Assembly (NCBI RefSeq): GCF_000717915.1
Contig: NZ_JOCX01000017.1
Span: forward strand, 62,001-126,000
DNA length: 64,000 nt
Direction of reading: 5' to 3'
DNA from: Streptomyces sp. NRRL S-244
GTDB lineage: Bacteria > Actinomycetota > Actinomycetes > Streptomycetales > Streptomycetaceae
Below are positions 41,695-51,800 of this stretch, one piece after another (position 1 is the stretch's first letter; the number at the start of each line of letters is the position of its first letter). The notes beneath the pieces were generated by a model. That model worked only from the letters and a program-made list of their open reading frames with translations. It ran no database searches and had not been told where the DNA came from. The translations under genes and the position numbers were made by a program.

Positions 41695-43113
41695 ATGAGT
41701 CAGAGCACCATCACACCCCCCGAACAGCAGCACGGCACGGCAGCGCCGGCCGACGGCGGATCCCCCCTCGGCAACGGCCTCAAGCAGCGCCACCTTTCGA
41801 TGATCGCCCTCGGCGGGGTCATCGGCGCCGGCCTCTTCGTGGGTTCCGGCGCCGGCATCGCCGCCGCGGGTCCCTCGATCGTGATCGCGTACGCCGCGTC
41901 CGGTCTGCTCGTGATGTTCGTGATGCGGATGCTCGGCGAGATGTCCGCCGCGAACCCCGCCTCCGGCTCCTTCTCCGTGCACGCGGACCGGGCGATCGGC
42001 CCCTGGGCCGGGTTCACGGCCGGCTGGATGTTCTGGACCCTGCTGTGCGTGGGCGTGGCCATCGAGGCGATCGGCGCGGCGCACATCATGACCGGCTGGT
42101 TCCCGGGCACCCCGTCGTGGATGTGGGTGCTGGCCTTCATGGCGCTGTTCTGCGGCACCAACCTGGCCGCCGTCTCCAACTTCGGCGAGTTCGAGTTCTG
42201 GTTCGCCGCCCTCAAGATCGGTGCGATCGCGCTCTTCCTGGGCCTGGGCGTGCTGGCCGTCCTGGGCCTGCTGCCCGGCACCTCCTCCCCCGGCACCGCC
42301 AACCTGCTGCACGACGGCGGGTTCCTGCCCAACGGCATGGACGGCCTGCTGGTCGGACTGCTCGCCTCGGTCGTCGCGTACGGCGGCCTGGAGACGGTGA
42401 CCATCGCGGCGGCCGAGTCGGAGAACCCCGTCAAGGGCGTGGCCAGGGCCGTGAAGACCACCATGTGGCGGATCGCGATCGTCTACGTCGGCTCGATGCT
42501 GGTCATCGTCACGGTGCTGCCGTGGAACGACCCGTCGGTGACCGAGGACGGTCCGTACGCGGCCGCCCTGGACCACCTGGGGATCCCGGCCGCCGGCGAG
42601 ATCATGAACGTGGTCGTCCTGATCGCCCTGCTGTCGGCGATGAACGCCAACATCTACGGCTCCTCGCGCATGGCCCACTCGCTCGTCTCCCGCGGCCAGG
42701 GCCCGAAGGCCCTGGGCAAGGTCAGCGGCCGGGTGCCGCGCCGCGCGGTGCTCGCCTCCTGCGGGTTCGGCTTCGTCACCGTGCTGCTGTCGTACTGGTA
42801 CCCGGACACCCTGTTCGCCTGGCTGCTGAACATGGTCGGCGGGGTCATCCTCGTCGTCTGGGGCTTCATCGCCGTCTCTCAGTTCGTGCTGCGGCGCCGG
42901 CTGGAGCGGGAGGCTCCGGAGAAGCTGGTCGTGAAGATGTGGGGCTTCCCGTACCTGACCTGGGTGGCGCTGGCCGGGGTGGCCGGTGTCCTCGTCCTGA
43001 TGGCCTTGGACCAGGACACCCGGGTCCAGGTCGTCTTCACCGGCGGTCTCACCCTCGCCCTGGCGGCGACCGGCTACGTGATGCAGCGCCGGGCGGCGGC
43101 CGCCGCCCGCTGA
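41695..43113 (+). CDS. APC-family amino-acid permease (third paralogue)
   Basis: A 472-residue transporter with 12 predicted membrane segments. IALGGVIGAGLFVGSGAGI, EMSAANPASGSFSVHADRAIG and NFGEFEFWFAALKIGA are near-identical to the second paralogue, so the two probably arose by tandem duplication. Differences in segment 3 (GWMFWTLLCVGVAIEAIG against GWLYWFLLVVVLAVEATG) suggest a different substrate range. No strong ribosome site is seen before the ATG, which lies 12 bp after the dyad at 41634. The gene ends before a 14-bp hairpin. Confidence 0.92.
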   Translation: MSQSTITPPEQQHGTAAPADGGSPLGNGLKQRHLSMIALGGVIGAGLFVGSGAGIAAAGPSIVIAYAASGLLVMFVMRMLGEMSAANPASGSFSVHADRAIGPWAGFTAGWMFWTLLCVGVAIEAIGAAHIMTGWFPGTPSWMWVLAFMALFCGTNLAAVSNFGEFEFWFAALKIGAIALFLGLGVLAVLGLLPGTSSPGTANLLHDGGFLPNGMDGLLVGLLASVVAYGGLETVTIAAAESENPVKGVARAVKTTMWRIAIVYVGSMLVIVTVLPWNDPSVTEDGPYAAALDHLGIPAAGEIMNVVVLIALLSAMNANIYGSSRMAHSLVSRGQGPKALGKVSGRVPRRAVLASCGFGFVTVLLSYWYPDTLFAWLLNMVGGVILVVWGFIAVSQFVLRRRLEREAPEKLVVKMWGFPYLTWVALAGVAGVLVLMALDQDTRVQVVFTGGLTLALAATGYVMQRRAAAAAR

Positions 43114-43130
43114 CACACCCTCGATCACCG

Positions 43131-43160
43131 GTGGGCCCCGTGCGTTCGCACGGGGCCCAC
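43131..43160. terminator. Terminator after the third permease
   Basis: Perfect 14-bp stem (GTGGGCCCCGTGCG and complement) with a 2-nt loop, 17 bp after the permease stop and upstream of the sodF promoter region. Confidence 0.9.
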
Positions 43161-43219
43161 CCTCGTTTCACAGAGGCGACCCTTACGTGATCACCGGAAT
43201 AGATACTGCTAGCGTGCAG

Positions 43220-43236
43220 TTGCGCATTGATTGCAA
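43220..43236. promoter_or_regulatory. Nur-like (nickel-responsive) operator upstream of sodF
   Basis: TTGCGCATTGATTGCAA fits the 6-5-6 dyad of the Nur box (TTGCAA, 5 bases, TTGCAA). It lies just downstream of possible -10 hexamers (TAGATA 43200-43205, TAGCGT 43210-43215), the expected place for a repressor. Outer arms AGCGTGC and GCACGCT (43211 and 43247) add a second symmetry. In S. coelicolor, Nur with nickel represses sodF. Confidence 0.65.
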
Positions 43237-43273
43237 TAAGCAGTTGGCACGCTGAGGGGACCGGATAACACGC

Positions 43274-43930
43274 ATGGCCATCTACACGCTTCCTGAGCTT
43301 CCGTACGACTACGCGGCGCTGGAGCCGGTGATCAACCCGGAGATCATCGAGCTGCACCACGACAAGCACCACGCGGCTTACGTCACCGGCGCCAACACCA
43401 CGCTGGAACAGCTGGCGGAGGCCCGCGACAAGGAGAACTGGGGTGCGCTGAACGGCCTGGAGAAGAACCTGGCCTTCCACCTCTCCGGTCACATCCTGCA
43501 CAGCATCTACTGGCACAACATGGCCAGCCCGAAGACCGGCGAGGGCGGCGGCGAGCCCGCCGCGGCCGACGGCCTCGGCGACCTGGCCGACGCGATCACC
43601 GAGTCCTTCGGCTCCTTCGCGAAGTTCAAGAAGCAGCTGACCTTCGCGTCCTCCGCGACGCAGGGCTCCGGCTGGGGCGTGCTCGCGTACGAGCCCGTCA
43701 GCGGCCGCCTGGTCGTCGAGCAGGTCTACGACCACCAGGGCAACGTGGGCGTGGCCAGCACCCCGATCCTGGTCTTCGACGCCTGGGAGCACGCCTTCTA
43801 CCTGCAGTACAAGAACCAGAAGGTGGACTTCATCGAGGCCATGTGGAACGTCGTCAACTGGCAGGACGTGGCCAGGCGCCACGCCGACGCCAAGGCGAAC
43901 ACCCCGCTGCTGATCCCCGCGAAGGGCTGA
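43274..43930 (+). CDS. sodF: Superoxide dismutase, Fe(-Zn) type
   Basis: Converts superoxide to peroxide and oxygen in the cytoplasm. The 218-residue product has metal ligands in IELHHDKHH (His28), [12 protein letters not shown], and the [13 protein letters not shown] signature (Asp and His). Extra residues [14 protein letters not shown] are as in actinobacterial Fe/Mn enzymes. Choice of Fe over Mn follows from the Nur-like operator upstream and similarity to streptomycete SodF, not from a decisive residue. GAGGGGA lies about 13 nt before the ATG. A 17-18 bp hairpin at 43997 ends the transcript. Confidence 0.93.
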   Translation: MAIYTLPELPYDYAALEPVINPEIIELHHDKHHAAYVTGANTTLEQLAEARDKENWGALNGLEKNLAFHLSGHILHSIYWHNMASPKTGEGGGEPAAADGLGDLADAITESFGSFAKFKKQLTFASSATQGSGWGVLAYEPVSGRLVVEQVYDHQGNVGVASTPILVFDAWEHAFYLQYKNQKVDFIEAMWNVVNWQDVARRHADAKANTPLLIPAKG

Positions 43931-43996
43931 TCACGGCCCCACCGAGCCCGTCCGCCTCGTGATCGTCTTCTCAGCCTTCGCGTGCGGGCGTGTCCA

Positions 43997-44039
43997 ACGG
44001 AAGACCCCCGCAAGGACGTGACTTGCGGGGGTCTTCCGT
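43997..44039. terminator. Terminator between sodF and the DsbA-like gene
   Basis: Perfect 18-bp stem with a 7-nt loop, 67 bp after the sodF stop and 23 bp after the stop of the convergent DsbA-like gene. Confidence 0.92.
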
Positions 44040-44061
44040 GTGCGTCGGCGGACCGGCAGGC

Positions 44062-44709
44062 CTACTCGAAGGACGGGCCCTTGGTGCGGGTGCGCTTGAT
44101 CTCGTAGAAGCCGGGGGTGGCGGCGACCAGCAGGGTGCCGTCCCACAGCCGGGCGGCGGCCTCGCCGCGCGGGGTCGGGGTGACGACCGGACCGAAGAAG
44201 GCCACCTCGTCGCCCTCGGCGCCGGGCACCGAGATCACCGGGGTGCCGACCTCCTGGCCGACGCGCTCGATGCCGTCGTTGTGGGAGTCGCGCAGCACCT
44301 GGTCGTACTCGTCGGAGTCGGCGTAGGCGAGCAGCTCGGCCGGCAGGCCGACCTCCTCCAGCGCCTCGGCGATGACCTCGCGGGTCGCGCCCTTGTCCTC
44401 GTTGTGGATCCGGGTGCCGAGCGCGGTGTACAGCTTGCCGGTGATCTCCTCACCGTGCTTCTGCTGGGCCGCGATGACGACGCGGACCGGGGCCCAGCCC
44501 TTGGGGCCGAGGATCTCGCGGTAGCGCTCGGGCAGCTCTTCGAGCTTGTTCTCGTTGAGGACGGCGAGGCTCATCACGTGCCAGCGCACCTCGACGTCGC
44601 GGACCTTCTCGACCTCCAGCATCCAGCGGGACGTCATCCAGGCCCAGGGGCAGAGCGGGTCGAACCAGAAGTCGACCGGGGTCTTCTCGCGCACCTGGGT
44701 GTCGGCCAT
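44062..44709 (-). CDS. DsbA-family protein, mycothiol-dependent nitroreductase-like (Rv2466c type)
   Basis: A 215-residue cytoplasmic thioredoxin-fold protein. VDFWFDPLCPWAWMTSRW is nearly the start of mycobacterial Rv2466c, a mycothiol-dependent reductase. There the active site is CPWC; here it is CPWA, with only Cys20, so a monothiol mechanism with mycothiol is likely. The cis-Pro loop reads VGTPVISVPG, and GLPAELLAYADSDEYDQVLR belongs to the helical insert. No signal peptide is present, so it is not a periplasmic-type oxidase. It lies between sodF and pepN, divergent from the latter. Confidence 0.88.
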   Translation of the reverse strand: MADTQVREKTPVDFWFDPLCPWAWMTSRWMLEVEKVRDVEVRWHVMSLAVLNENKLEELPERYREILGPKGWAPVRVVIAAQQKHGEEITGKLYTALGTRIHNEDKGATREVIAEALEEVGLPAELLAYADSDEYDQVLRDSHNDGIERVGQEVGTPVISVPGAEGDEVAFFGPVVTPTPRGEAAARLWDGTLLVAATPGFYEIKRTRTKGPSFE

Positions 44710-44835
44710 GTCTCTCCTCGGAGTCGCGTGTGCATCACTGGTCGTGTTTCCCCCTCGCCAACCAGGCCGGGCCCGCCCGCATTCCCCCGTGCGAGGATTC
44801 CGTCAGGTATCGCGATCACGCACGAAGGAGTGCAC

Positions 44836-47406
44836 GTGCCCGGAGAGAATCTGTCCCGTGACGAGGCCCGCGAGCGGGCCGAGCTGCTGTCCGTCGACGG
44901 GTACGAGGTGGTCCTCGACCTGAGGTCCGCCGTGGACGAGGCCGAACCGGCCGAGGGCCCCCGGACCTTCCGCTCGGTGACCACGATCCGCTTCCGGGCC
45001 GCGGCCCCCGGCTCGGCCACCTTCGCCGACCTCGTCGCCCCGTCGGTGAACTCCGTCACCCTCAACGGGCTGGAGCTGGACCCGGCCGCCGTCTTCGACG
45101 GGGCGCGGATCGCCCTGGCCGGCCTGGCCGCCGAGAACGTCCTGGTGGTGGACGCGAACTGCGCGTACAGCCGGACGGGCGAGGGCATGCACCGCTTCGT
45201 CGACCCGGAGGACGGCGAGGTCTACCTCTACACGCAGTACGAGCCGGCCGACGCCCGCCGCGTGTACGCGAACTTCGAGCAGCCCGACCTGAAGGCCCCG
45301 TACCGCTTCGAGGTGACCGCGCCGGAGGGCTGGCACGTCTGGAGCAACGGCGCCGAGGAGTCCCGCGAGGGCCTGACCCGGCGCTTCGCCGAGACCGCGC
45401 CGATCTCCACGTACATCACCTGCGTGGTGGCGGGCCCGTACCACTACGTGACGGACACCTACACGCGCGGGGACCTGACGATCCCGCTGGGCGCGATGTG
45501 CCGCAAGGGGCTGGCGAAGCACTTCGACGCGGACGACGTCTTCCTCGTCACCAAGCAGGGCTTCGACTTCTTCCACGAGCACTTCGACTACCCGTACCCC
45601 TTCGGGAAGTACGACCAGGCCTTCGTGCCCGAGTACAACCTGGGCGCGATGGAGAACCCGGGGATGGTGACCTTCCGCGAGGAGTACATCTTCCGCGGCA
45701 AGGTGACGCGGGCCGCGTACGAGCGCCGCTGCAACACGATCCTGCACGAGATGGCCCACATGTGGTTCGGCGACCTCGTCACCATGAAGTGGTGGGACGA
45801 CCTGTGGCTGAAGGAGTCCTTCGCGGACTTCATGGGCTCCTTCTCGCAAGTGGAGGCGACCCGCTTCGACCAGGCGTGGGTGACCTTCGCCAACAACCGC
45901 AAGGCGTGGGCGTACCGGGCCGACCAGCTCCCCTCCACGCACCCGATCACGGCCGACATCCGTGACCTGGAGGACGCGAAGCTCAACTTCGACGGCATCA
46001 CGTACGCCAAGGGCGCGGCGGTGCTCAAGCAGCTCGTCGCGTACGTGGGACGGGAGGCGTTCCTGGAGGGCGCGCGGCGCTACTTCAAGGCCAACGCGTA
46101 CGGGAACACCACGCTGGACGATCTGCTGGCGGTGCTCGGCGAGGTCTCCGGGCGGGACATGGCCGAGTGGTCGCGGGCCTGGCTCCAGACGGCCGGCGTG
46201 AACGTGCTGACTCCGGTGGTGACGTACGACGCGGGCGGCCGGGTGACCGAGCTGTCGGTGGTCCAGGAGGGCGACGAGCTTCGCCCCCACCGGGTGGCGG
46301 TCGGCCTGTACCGGCTGGAGGACGGCGCGCTGGTCCGCTACGCGCGGGCCGAGGCGGACGTGGCCGGCGCCTCGACGGTCGTGGCGGAGCTGGCCGGGCA
46401 GGAGCGGCCCGACCTGGTGCTGGTCAACGACGACGACCTCACGTACTGCAAGATGCGCTTCGACGAGGGCTCGCTGGCGACGCTGCGCCAGCGGCTCGGG
46501 AGCGTGGCGGACCCGCTGGCGCGGGCGCTGTGCTGGTCGGCGCTGTGGAACCTGACGCGGGACGGGCTGATGCCGGCGCGCGACTTCATCTCGATGGTGC
46601 TGGCCCACGCCGGCCGCGAGAGCGACGTCGGCGTGCTCCAGATGCTGCACTCGCAGGTGCTGGCCGCGGTCACGCACTACGCGGCGGCCGACTGGCGCGA
46701 GCAGGGCGGCCGCGTGCTGTCGGCGGTCGCGCTCCAGGAGCTGCGGCTGGCGGAGCCGGGCTCGGAGCACCAGCTGACCTGGGCCCGCTTCTTCGCGGCG
46801 GGTGCGGCGACGGAGGGCGACTTCCAGCTGCTGCTGGGGCTGCTGGACGGTTCGGCGCGGATCGACGGGCTGGACGTGGACCAGGAGCTGCGGTGGGACT
46901 TCCTGCTGCCGCTGGCCGCGCACGGCGCGGTGGACGAGGCCGTGCTGACGGCGGAACTGGCGCGCGACGACACGGCGTCGGGCAAGCGGCACCAGGTGCG
47001 CTGCCTCGCGGCGCGGCCGTCCGAGGCGGTCAAGGACCAGGCGTGGGCGGCGGTCGTCGAGTCGGACGCCCTGTCGAACGCACTGGTGGAGGCGACGATC
47101 GCGGGCATGCAGCAGCCCTCGCAGCGGGCCCTGCTGGCGCCGTACGCGGGGCGCTACTTCGAGGTGATCGAGCGGATCTGGGCGGACCGGTCGATCCAGA
47201 TCGGCATGCACGTGGTGAAGGGGATGTACCCCTCGCTGGAGGACTCGGAGTCGACGCTGGCCGCCACGGACGCCTGGCTCGCCGCGCACGCCGATGCCGC
47301 TCCGGCGCTGCGCCGCCTGGTGCTGGAGGCCCGTGACGACCTGGCGCGGGCGCTGCGCGCGCAGGCCTGCGACGCGGCCGCCGCCGCAGGTTCGGCCGCG
47401 CTCTAG
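44836..47406 (+). CDS. pepN: Aminopeptidase N (M1 family), first paralogue
   Basis: Zinc aminopeptidase of 856 residues, cytoplasmic, removing N-terminal residues from peptides. GAMEN (270-274) binds the free N-terminus, HEMAHMWFGDLVTMKWWDDLWLKE is written here in part as HEMAH (304-308) with the third zinc ligand Glu327, and a helical ERAP1-type C-terminal domain fills the last 300 residues. GTG 44836 has GAAGGAG six bases upstream. A similar gene starts at 55831, about 11 kb away. Compared with that one, this has KWWDDLWLKESFADFMGS instead of EWWNDLWLNESFATYTSV. Closed by a 17-bp hairpin. Confidence 0.96.
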   Translation: MPGENLSRDEARERAELLSVDGYEVVLDLRSAVDEAEPAEGPRTFRSVTTIRFRAAAPGSATFADLVAPSVNSVTLNGLELDPAAVFDGARIALAGLAAENVLVVDANCAYSRTGEGMHRFVDPEDGEVYLYTQYEPADARRVYANFEQPDLKAPYRFEVTAPEGWHVWSNGAEESREGLTRRFAETAPISTYITCVVAGPYHYVTDTYTRGDLTIPLGAMCRKGLAKHFDADDVFLVTKQGFDFFHEHFDYPYPFGKYDQAFVPEYNLGAMENPGMVTFREEYIFRGKVTRAAYERRCNTILHEMAHMWFGDLVTMKWWDDLWLKESFADFMGSFSQVEATRFDQAWVTFANNRKAWAYRADQLPSTHPITADIRDLEDAKLNFDGITYAKGAAVLKQLVAYVGREAFLEGARRYFKANAYGNTTLDDLLAVLGEVSGRDMAEWSRAWLQTAGVNVLTPVVTYDAGGRVTELSVVQEGDELRPHRVAVGLYRLEDGALVRYARAEADVAGASTVVAELAGQERPDLVLVNDDDLTYCKMRFDEGSLATLRQRLGSVADPLARALCWSALWNLTRDGLMPARDFISMVLAHAGRESDVGVLQMLHSQVLAAVTHYAAADWREQGGRVLSAVALQELRLAEPGSEHQLTWARFFAAGAATEGDFQLLLGLLDGSARIDGLDVDQELRWDFLLPLAAHGAVDEAVLTAELARDDTASGKRHQVRCLAARPSEAVKDQAWAAVVESDALSNALVEATIAGMQQPSQRALLAPYAGRYFEVIERIWADRSIQIGMHVVKGMYPSLEDSESTLAATDAWLAAHADAAPALRRLVLEARDDLARALRAQACDAAAAAGSAAL

Positions 47407-47414
47407 CGAAGGCG

Positions 47415-47454
47415 TCGGCGGGGCCGGTCCGTCAGGGCGGACCGGCCCCGCCGA
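47415..47454. terminator. Terminator after the first pepN
   Basis: Perfect 17-bp stem (TCGGCGGGGCCGGTCCG and complement) with loop TCAGGG, eight bases after the stop codon. Confidence 0.92.
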
Positions 47455-47574
47455 GGGATCCGAACGGCGCTATCGGCTTTCGAACGGCCGTACTTTAGTG
47501 CGGTCTTGTCCGGATTTGTCGACGGCTGCGTAACAGGGGTTAGCGGGGCCGGGGCGGGCGGGAATCTCCGCCGC

Positions 47575-48534
47575 ATGAACCACAACGCGCCCCTCCCCCT
47601 CGCCCACCTCACCGGCAGCCGCCCCCGCGTGATGAGCCTCGCCCAGCTCCGCGAGCACGGCGTCAGCGCCTCCGAAGCCGCCGGGCGGCCCTGGCAGGAG
47701 ATCCTGCCGGGGGTGTTCCTCCTCCACCCCGGCGCCGCGACCAGCGAGGAGCGCCTGCACGCCGCCCTGCTGTACGCGGGCCGCCGCGGCGGCGAGGCCA
47801 TGGTCACCGGGCTCGCGGCCCTCGCGCTGTACCGGTTCGCCTCCGCGCCCGCGCTGCTCGCCCTCACGCAGATCGACGTCCTGGTGCCCCACACCCGCCG
47901 GCTCCGCTCCGTCGGCACCGTCCGGATCGTGCGGACGCACACCCCGCCCCGCCCCCAGCTGGTGACCGGGCTGCCCGTCGCCCCCGTGGCCCGGGCGCTG
48001 GCCGACGCGGTCGCCCGGCTCTCCGACGCCGGCACCGTACGCCGCCTGCTCAGCGAGGCCGTCCGCGGCGGGCACTGCGAACCCGCCGCGGCGGTACGGG
48101 AGTTGACGGTGGCCCGGCTGCTGAACCGCGCCCACGTCGTGGACGCCGTCGAGTCCCTGCTCGCGGAGGGCCGGGCCATCGCCGAGGACCGGCTGTACCA
48201 GCTCGTACGGGGCTACGAGCTCCCCGAGCCGGTCTGGAACGTGGACCTGCGCCTGCCCGGCGGCCCGCACCTCGGCGGGGTCGACGCGTACTGGCCCGAC
48301 CAGGCCGTCGCCGTGGAGATCGACACCCGCGCTCCCCGGCAGGGCGAGGACGAGGAGTTCTCGGAAGCCGTCCGCAAGCGGGAGACCCTGGAACGGCTCG
48401 GGGTGACCGTCCTGCACATCACCCCGCGCAAGCTGCGCGACTGGCCCGAGCAGCAGGCCGCGGTGGTCCGGACCGCGCTGACGGCGTCCGCCGACCGCGA
48501 GCCGGCCGCGTACCTGGTCGTCCTGCCCAGGTGA
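47575..48534 (+). CDS. AbiEi-like protein with PD-(D/E)XK (DUF559/Vsr-like) C-terminus
   Basis: A 319-residue protein. The N-terminal 90 residues (MSLAQLREHGVSASEAAG, then WQEILPGVFLLHPG) resemble the winged-helix antitoxin domain of AbiEi-type proteins. The C-terminal part has GVDAYWPDQAVAVEID and a following helix with RKRETLERLGVTVLHITP, the order of catalytic Asp, Glu-x-Asp and fold elements in Vsr/DUF559 nucleases. The usual Lys of ExK appears as Asp. No AbiEii toxin gene is adjacent, so a standard toxin-antitoxin pair is not present. Similar proteins are widespread in Streptomyces with unknown role. ATG 47575 is chosen; the ribosome site is a GGG-rich stretch. Confidence 0.72.
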   Translation: MNHNAPLPLAHLTGSRPRVMSLAQLREHGVSASEAAGRPWQEILPGVFLLHPGAATSEERLHAALLYAGRRGGEAMVTGLAALALYRFASAPALLALTQIDVLVPHTRRLRSVGTVRIVRTHTPPRPQLVTGLPVAPVARALADAVARLSDAGTVRRLLSEAVRGGHCEPAAAVRELTVARLLNRAHVVDAVESLLAEGRAIAEDRLYQLVRGYELPEPVWNVDLRLPGGPHLGGVDAYWPDQAVAVEIDTRAPRQGEDEEFSEAVRKRETLERLGVTVLHITPRKLRDWPEQQAAVVRTALTASADREPAAYLVVLPR

Positions 48535-48882
48535 GGGGGCCCGGCCGACGCCGGCCGGTCCCGTGCGCCCGCCTGACGGAGCGTTACGCGCGCACGCGCG
48601 TGCGCTGAGACGCCCGAAGTTGTCACACCCGATCTGAGACCGCGCACCGCCCCACCCTCGCGACGAGGTCGGGAAGTCGACAAAGCAACTCTTCAACCCC
48701 TGTGATTCGTGTGAGTACGCCCCGGTACGGCCTCGATGGCGCATGACCCTACCTGGCGAGAGTCCGCCATGTCAGGTCTCGGTCAATGACAAGCCTCCCC
48801 AAAGAGCGGTCGTTTGCGCAAAGCTGACCGGTCATCCGGCACCGAAATCCGGACCGTATCTTTCACTTATCCAGGGATGCTG
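48535..48882. other. Intergenic region upstream of the S8 protease
   Basis: 348 bp without a gene. It contains a 16-bp perfect palindrome GCGCACGCGCGTGCGC (48590-48605) shortly after the previous stop, and a short AT-richer dyad TTTGCGCAAA (48813-48822) nearer the protease start. Promoter hexamers were not resolved. Confidence 0.5.
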
Positions 48883-51800
48883 ATGACCCTCGAATCCCCC
48901 AGCTCCATATCCGGGGCCAGACGCGTCGCGCGCGTCGCGGCCGCGGCCGGCCTGGTCGCCGCGCTGGCGACCGCGGGCGCGATGCCCGTGTTCGCGGCGA
49001 CCGGCCCCGCCGGCACCCCGGGCACGAGCCCGGCCGTCAAGTCCGCCGACGAGAAGATCGGCTCGGCGGACGCCGAGCTGCTCCAGCAGGCCAAGGCCAA
49101 GGGTGACGCGACCGTCACCGTCATGGTGGCCACCGCCCCCGGCCAGACCAAGCAGGTCGCGGACCAGCTCGGTGCGGTCCAGGGCGCCTCGGTCGGGCAG
49201 ACGAACGACAAGCTCGGCTACGTGCGGGCCACGCTGCCGACCGCCAAGGCCGAGGCCGCGCTGAAGGCGGCCGCGAAGCTGTCCTCGGTGCACGCCCTGG
49301 ACCTCAAGCACGAGATCCAGCTCTCGGACCCGCGTCCCGACGCGGGCAAGGACTCGAAGACGGTGGGGAAGACCGCCTCCGAGACCTACCCGGGGCCGGA
49401 CAAGAACACCCCCGCGAAGAACCCGTACAACCCGTCCTTCGAGACGGGCGCGGTGGACTTCGTCGCCAAGAACCCGCAGGCCGACGGCCGCGGCGTGACC
49501 ATCGGCATCCTGGACTCGGGCGTCGACCTCGGCCACCCGGCGCTCCAGAAGACCACCACCGGCGAGCGCAAGATCGTCGACTGGGTCACGGCGACCGACC
49601 CGATCACCGACAACGACGCCACCTGGCGCGCGCAGATCACCCCGGTGACGGCCGCGGGCGGCACCTTCTCCGCGGGCGGCCAGAGCTGGAAGGCTCCGGA
49701 GGGCTCGTACCAGTGGAGCCGGTTCAGCGAGTCGATCACCGCGACCGGTGACGCGAAGGGCGACGTCAACCGGGACGGGGACACCACCGACCGGTTCGGC
49801 ATGCTCTACGACGCCGCCGCCGGCACCGTCCGCGTCGACACCGACCAGGACGGCGACTTCACGAACAACGAGCCGATGAAGCCGTACAAGGACGGCTACC
49901 AGATCGGCTACTTCGGCACGGACAACCCGGCGACCGACGTCGCCGAGCGGATCCCGTTCGTGATCCAGATCCGCAAGGACGTCCCGATGGACCCGCTGGG
50001 CGGGGACTGGGTCGGCAAGAAGGCCGACTTCGTCAACATCGGCATCATCGAGTCCGAGCACGGCACGCACGTCGCCGGCATCACCGCCGCCAACAGCCTC
50101 TTCGGCGGCAAGATGAACGGCGAGGCGCCGGGCGCGAAGATCGTCTCCTCGCGCGCCTGCTCCTGGTCCGGCGGCTGCACCAACGTCGCGCTGACCGAGG
50201 GCATGATCGACCTCGTCGTCAACCGCGGTGTGGACATCGTCAACATGTCCATCGGCGGCCTGCCGGCGCTGAACGACGGCAACAACGCCCGCGCCGAGCT
50301 CTACAAGAACCTCATCGACACCTACGGTGTCCAGCTCGTCATCTCGGCGGGCAACGAGGGCCCCGGTGTCAACACCATCGGCGACCCCGGTCTCGCGGAC
50401 AAGGTCATCTCCGTGGGTGCCGCGGTCTCCAAGGAGACCTGGGCCGCGAACTACGGCTCCGGCGTGACCAAGAAGTACAACATGTTCCCGTTCTCCTCGC
50501 GCGGTCCGCGTGAGGACGGCGGCTTCACGCCGACCATCACCGCCCCCGGCGCTGCCATCAACACCACGCAGACCTGGCTGCCCGGCTCCCCGGTGAAGGA
50601 GGCCGGCTACAACCTCCCGGCCGGCTACTCGATGCTGCAGGGCACCTCGATGTCCTCGCCGCAGGCGACGGGCGCCAGCGCCCTGCTGCTCTCGGCCGCC
50701 AAGCAGCAGCACATGACGGTCACCCCGGCGAGCCTGCGCGTGGCGCTCACCAGCACCGCGAAGAAGATCGACGACGTTCCGGCGCACGCCCAGGGCGCGG
50801 GCCTCATCAACATCGTCGACGCGTGGGAGTCCCTCCAGCGCGACGCCAAGGCCAACGAGTTCACCGTCAAGGCTCCGGTCGACACCGCGATCGACCAGTT
50901 CCTGAAGACCCCGGGCTTCGGCACCGGCCTCTACGACCGCGAGGGCGGCCTCAAGGTCGGCCAGAAGAAGGTCTACGACGTCGTCGTCACCCGCACCACG
51001 GGCGTCAAGTACGGCACCCGGCACAACCTGAGCTGGCGCAACAACGACGGCACGTTCAAGGTCGTCGGCGACTACGACTACGTCACGCTGCCGCTGAACA
51101 AGCCGGTCACCATCAAGGTCGAGGCCAAGCCCAAGACGGCCGGCGTCCACAGCGGCATCCTGCAGCTGGACGACGAGACCACCGAGGGCATCGACAAGCA
51201 GATCCTGACCACGGTCGTCGCCTCCACGCCGCTGGCGAAGCCGTCGTTCACGACGTCGGACACCTCCTCCGTGCAGCGCAACAGCCACAAGTCGTACTTC
51301 GTGACCGTCCCGCAGGGCGCGAAGTCCCTCGAGGTCGCCCTCGGCGGTCTCAAGCCGGGCAGCCAGACGCGCTTCATCTCGATCCACCCGTACGGTGTGG
51401 GCGTCGAGGACAGCGCGACGACCCAGTGCTACCCGAACTACGACAACCCGGCGAACACCTGCCGCCCCGACCTGCGCTCGTACGCGAACCCGCAGCCGGG
51501 CGTCTGGGAGATCGAGGTCGAGGCGCGCCGCACGTCGCCGCTGCTCGACAACCCGTTCAAGCTGGACATCAGCGTCCTCGGCGCGGCCTTCGACCCGGCG
51601 GTCAAGGTCCTGCCCGAGGTGAAGCAGGGCACCCCGGCCCCGGTCCAGTGGACCATCAAGAACGACGCCGCGGCGATCAGCGGCGGCAAGCTCCAGGGCG
51701 GCCCGCTCGGCTCCGCGAAGGTCGCCAAGCCGACCATCGCGAACGGCGAGACCCAGACGAGCACCGTCACCATCGGTGAGGGCGTCTCCCGCCTGGACGT

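Noticed and set aside
47575..48534. Complete AbiE toxin-antitoxin pair
   Set aside because: Only an AbiEi-like N-terminus is present, and the next gene is a secreted protease, not an AbiEii nucleotidyltransferase.
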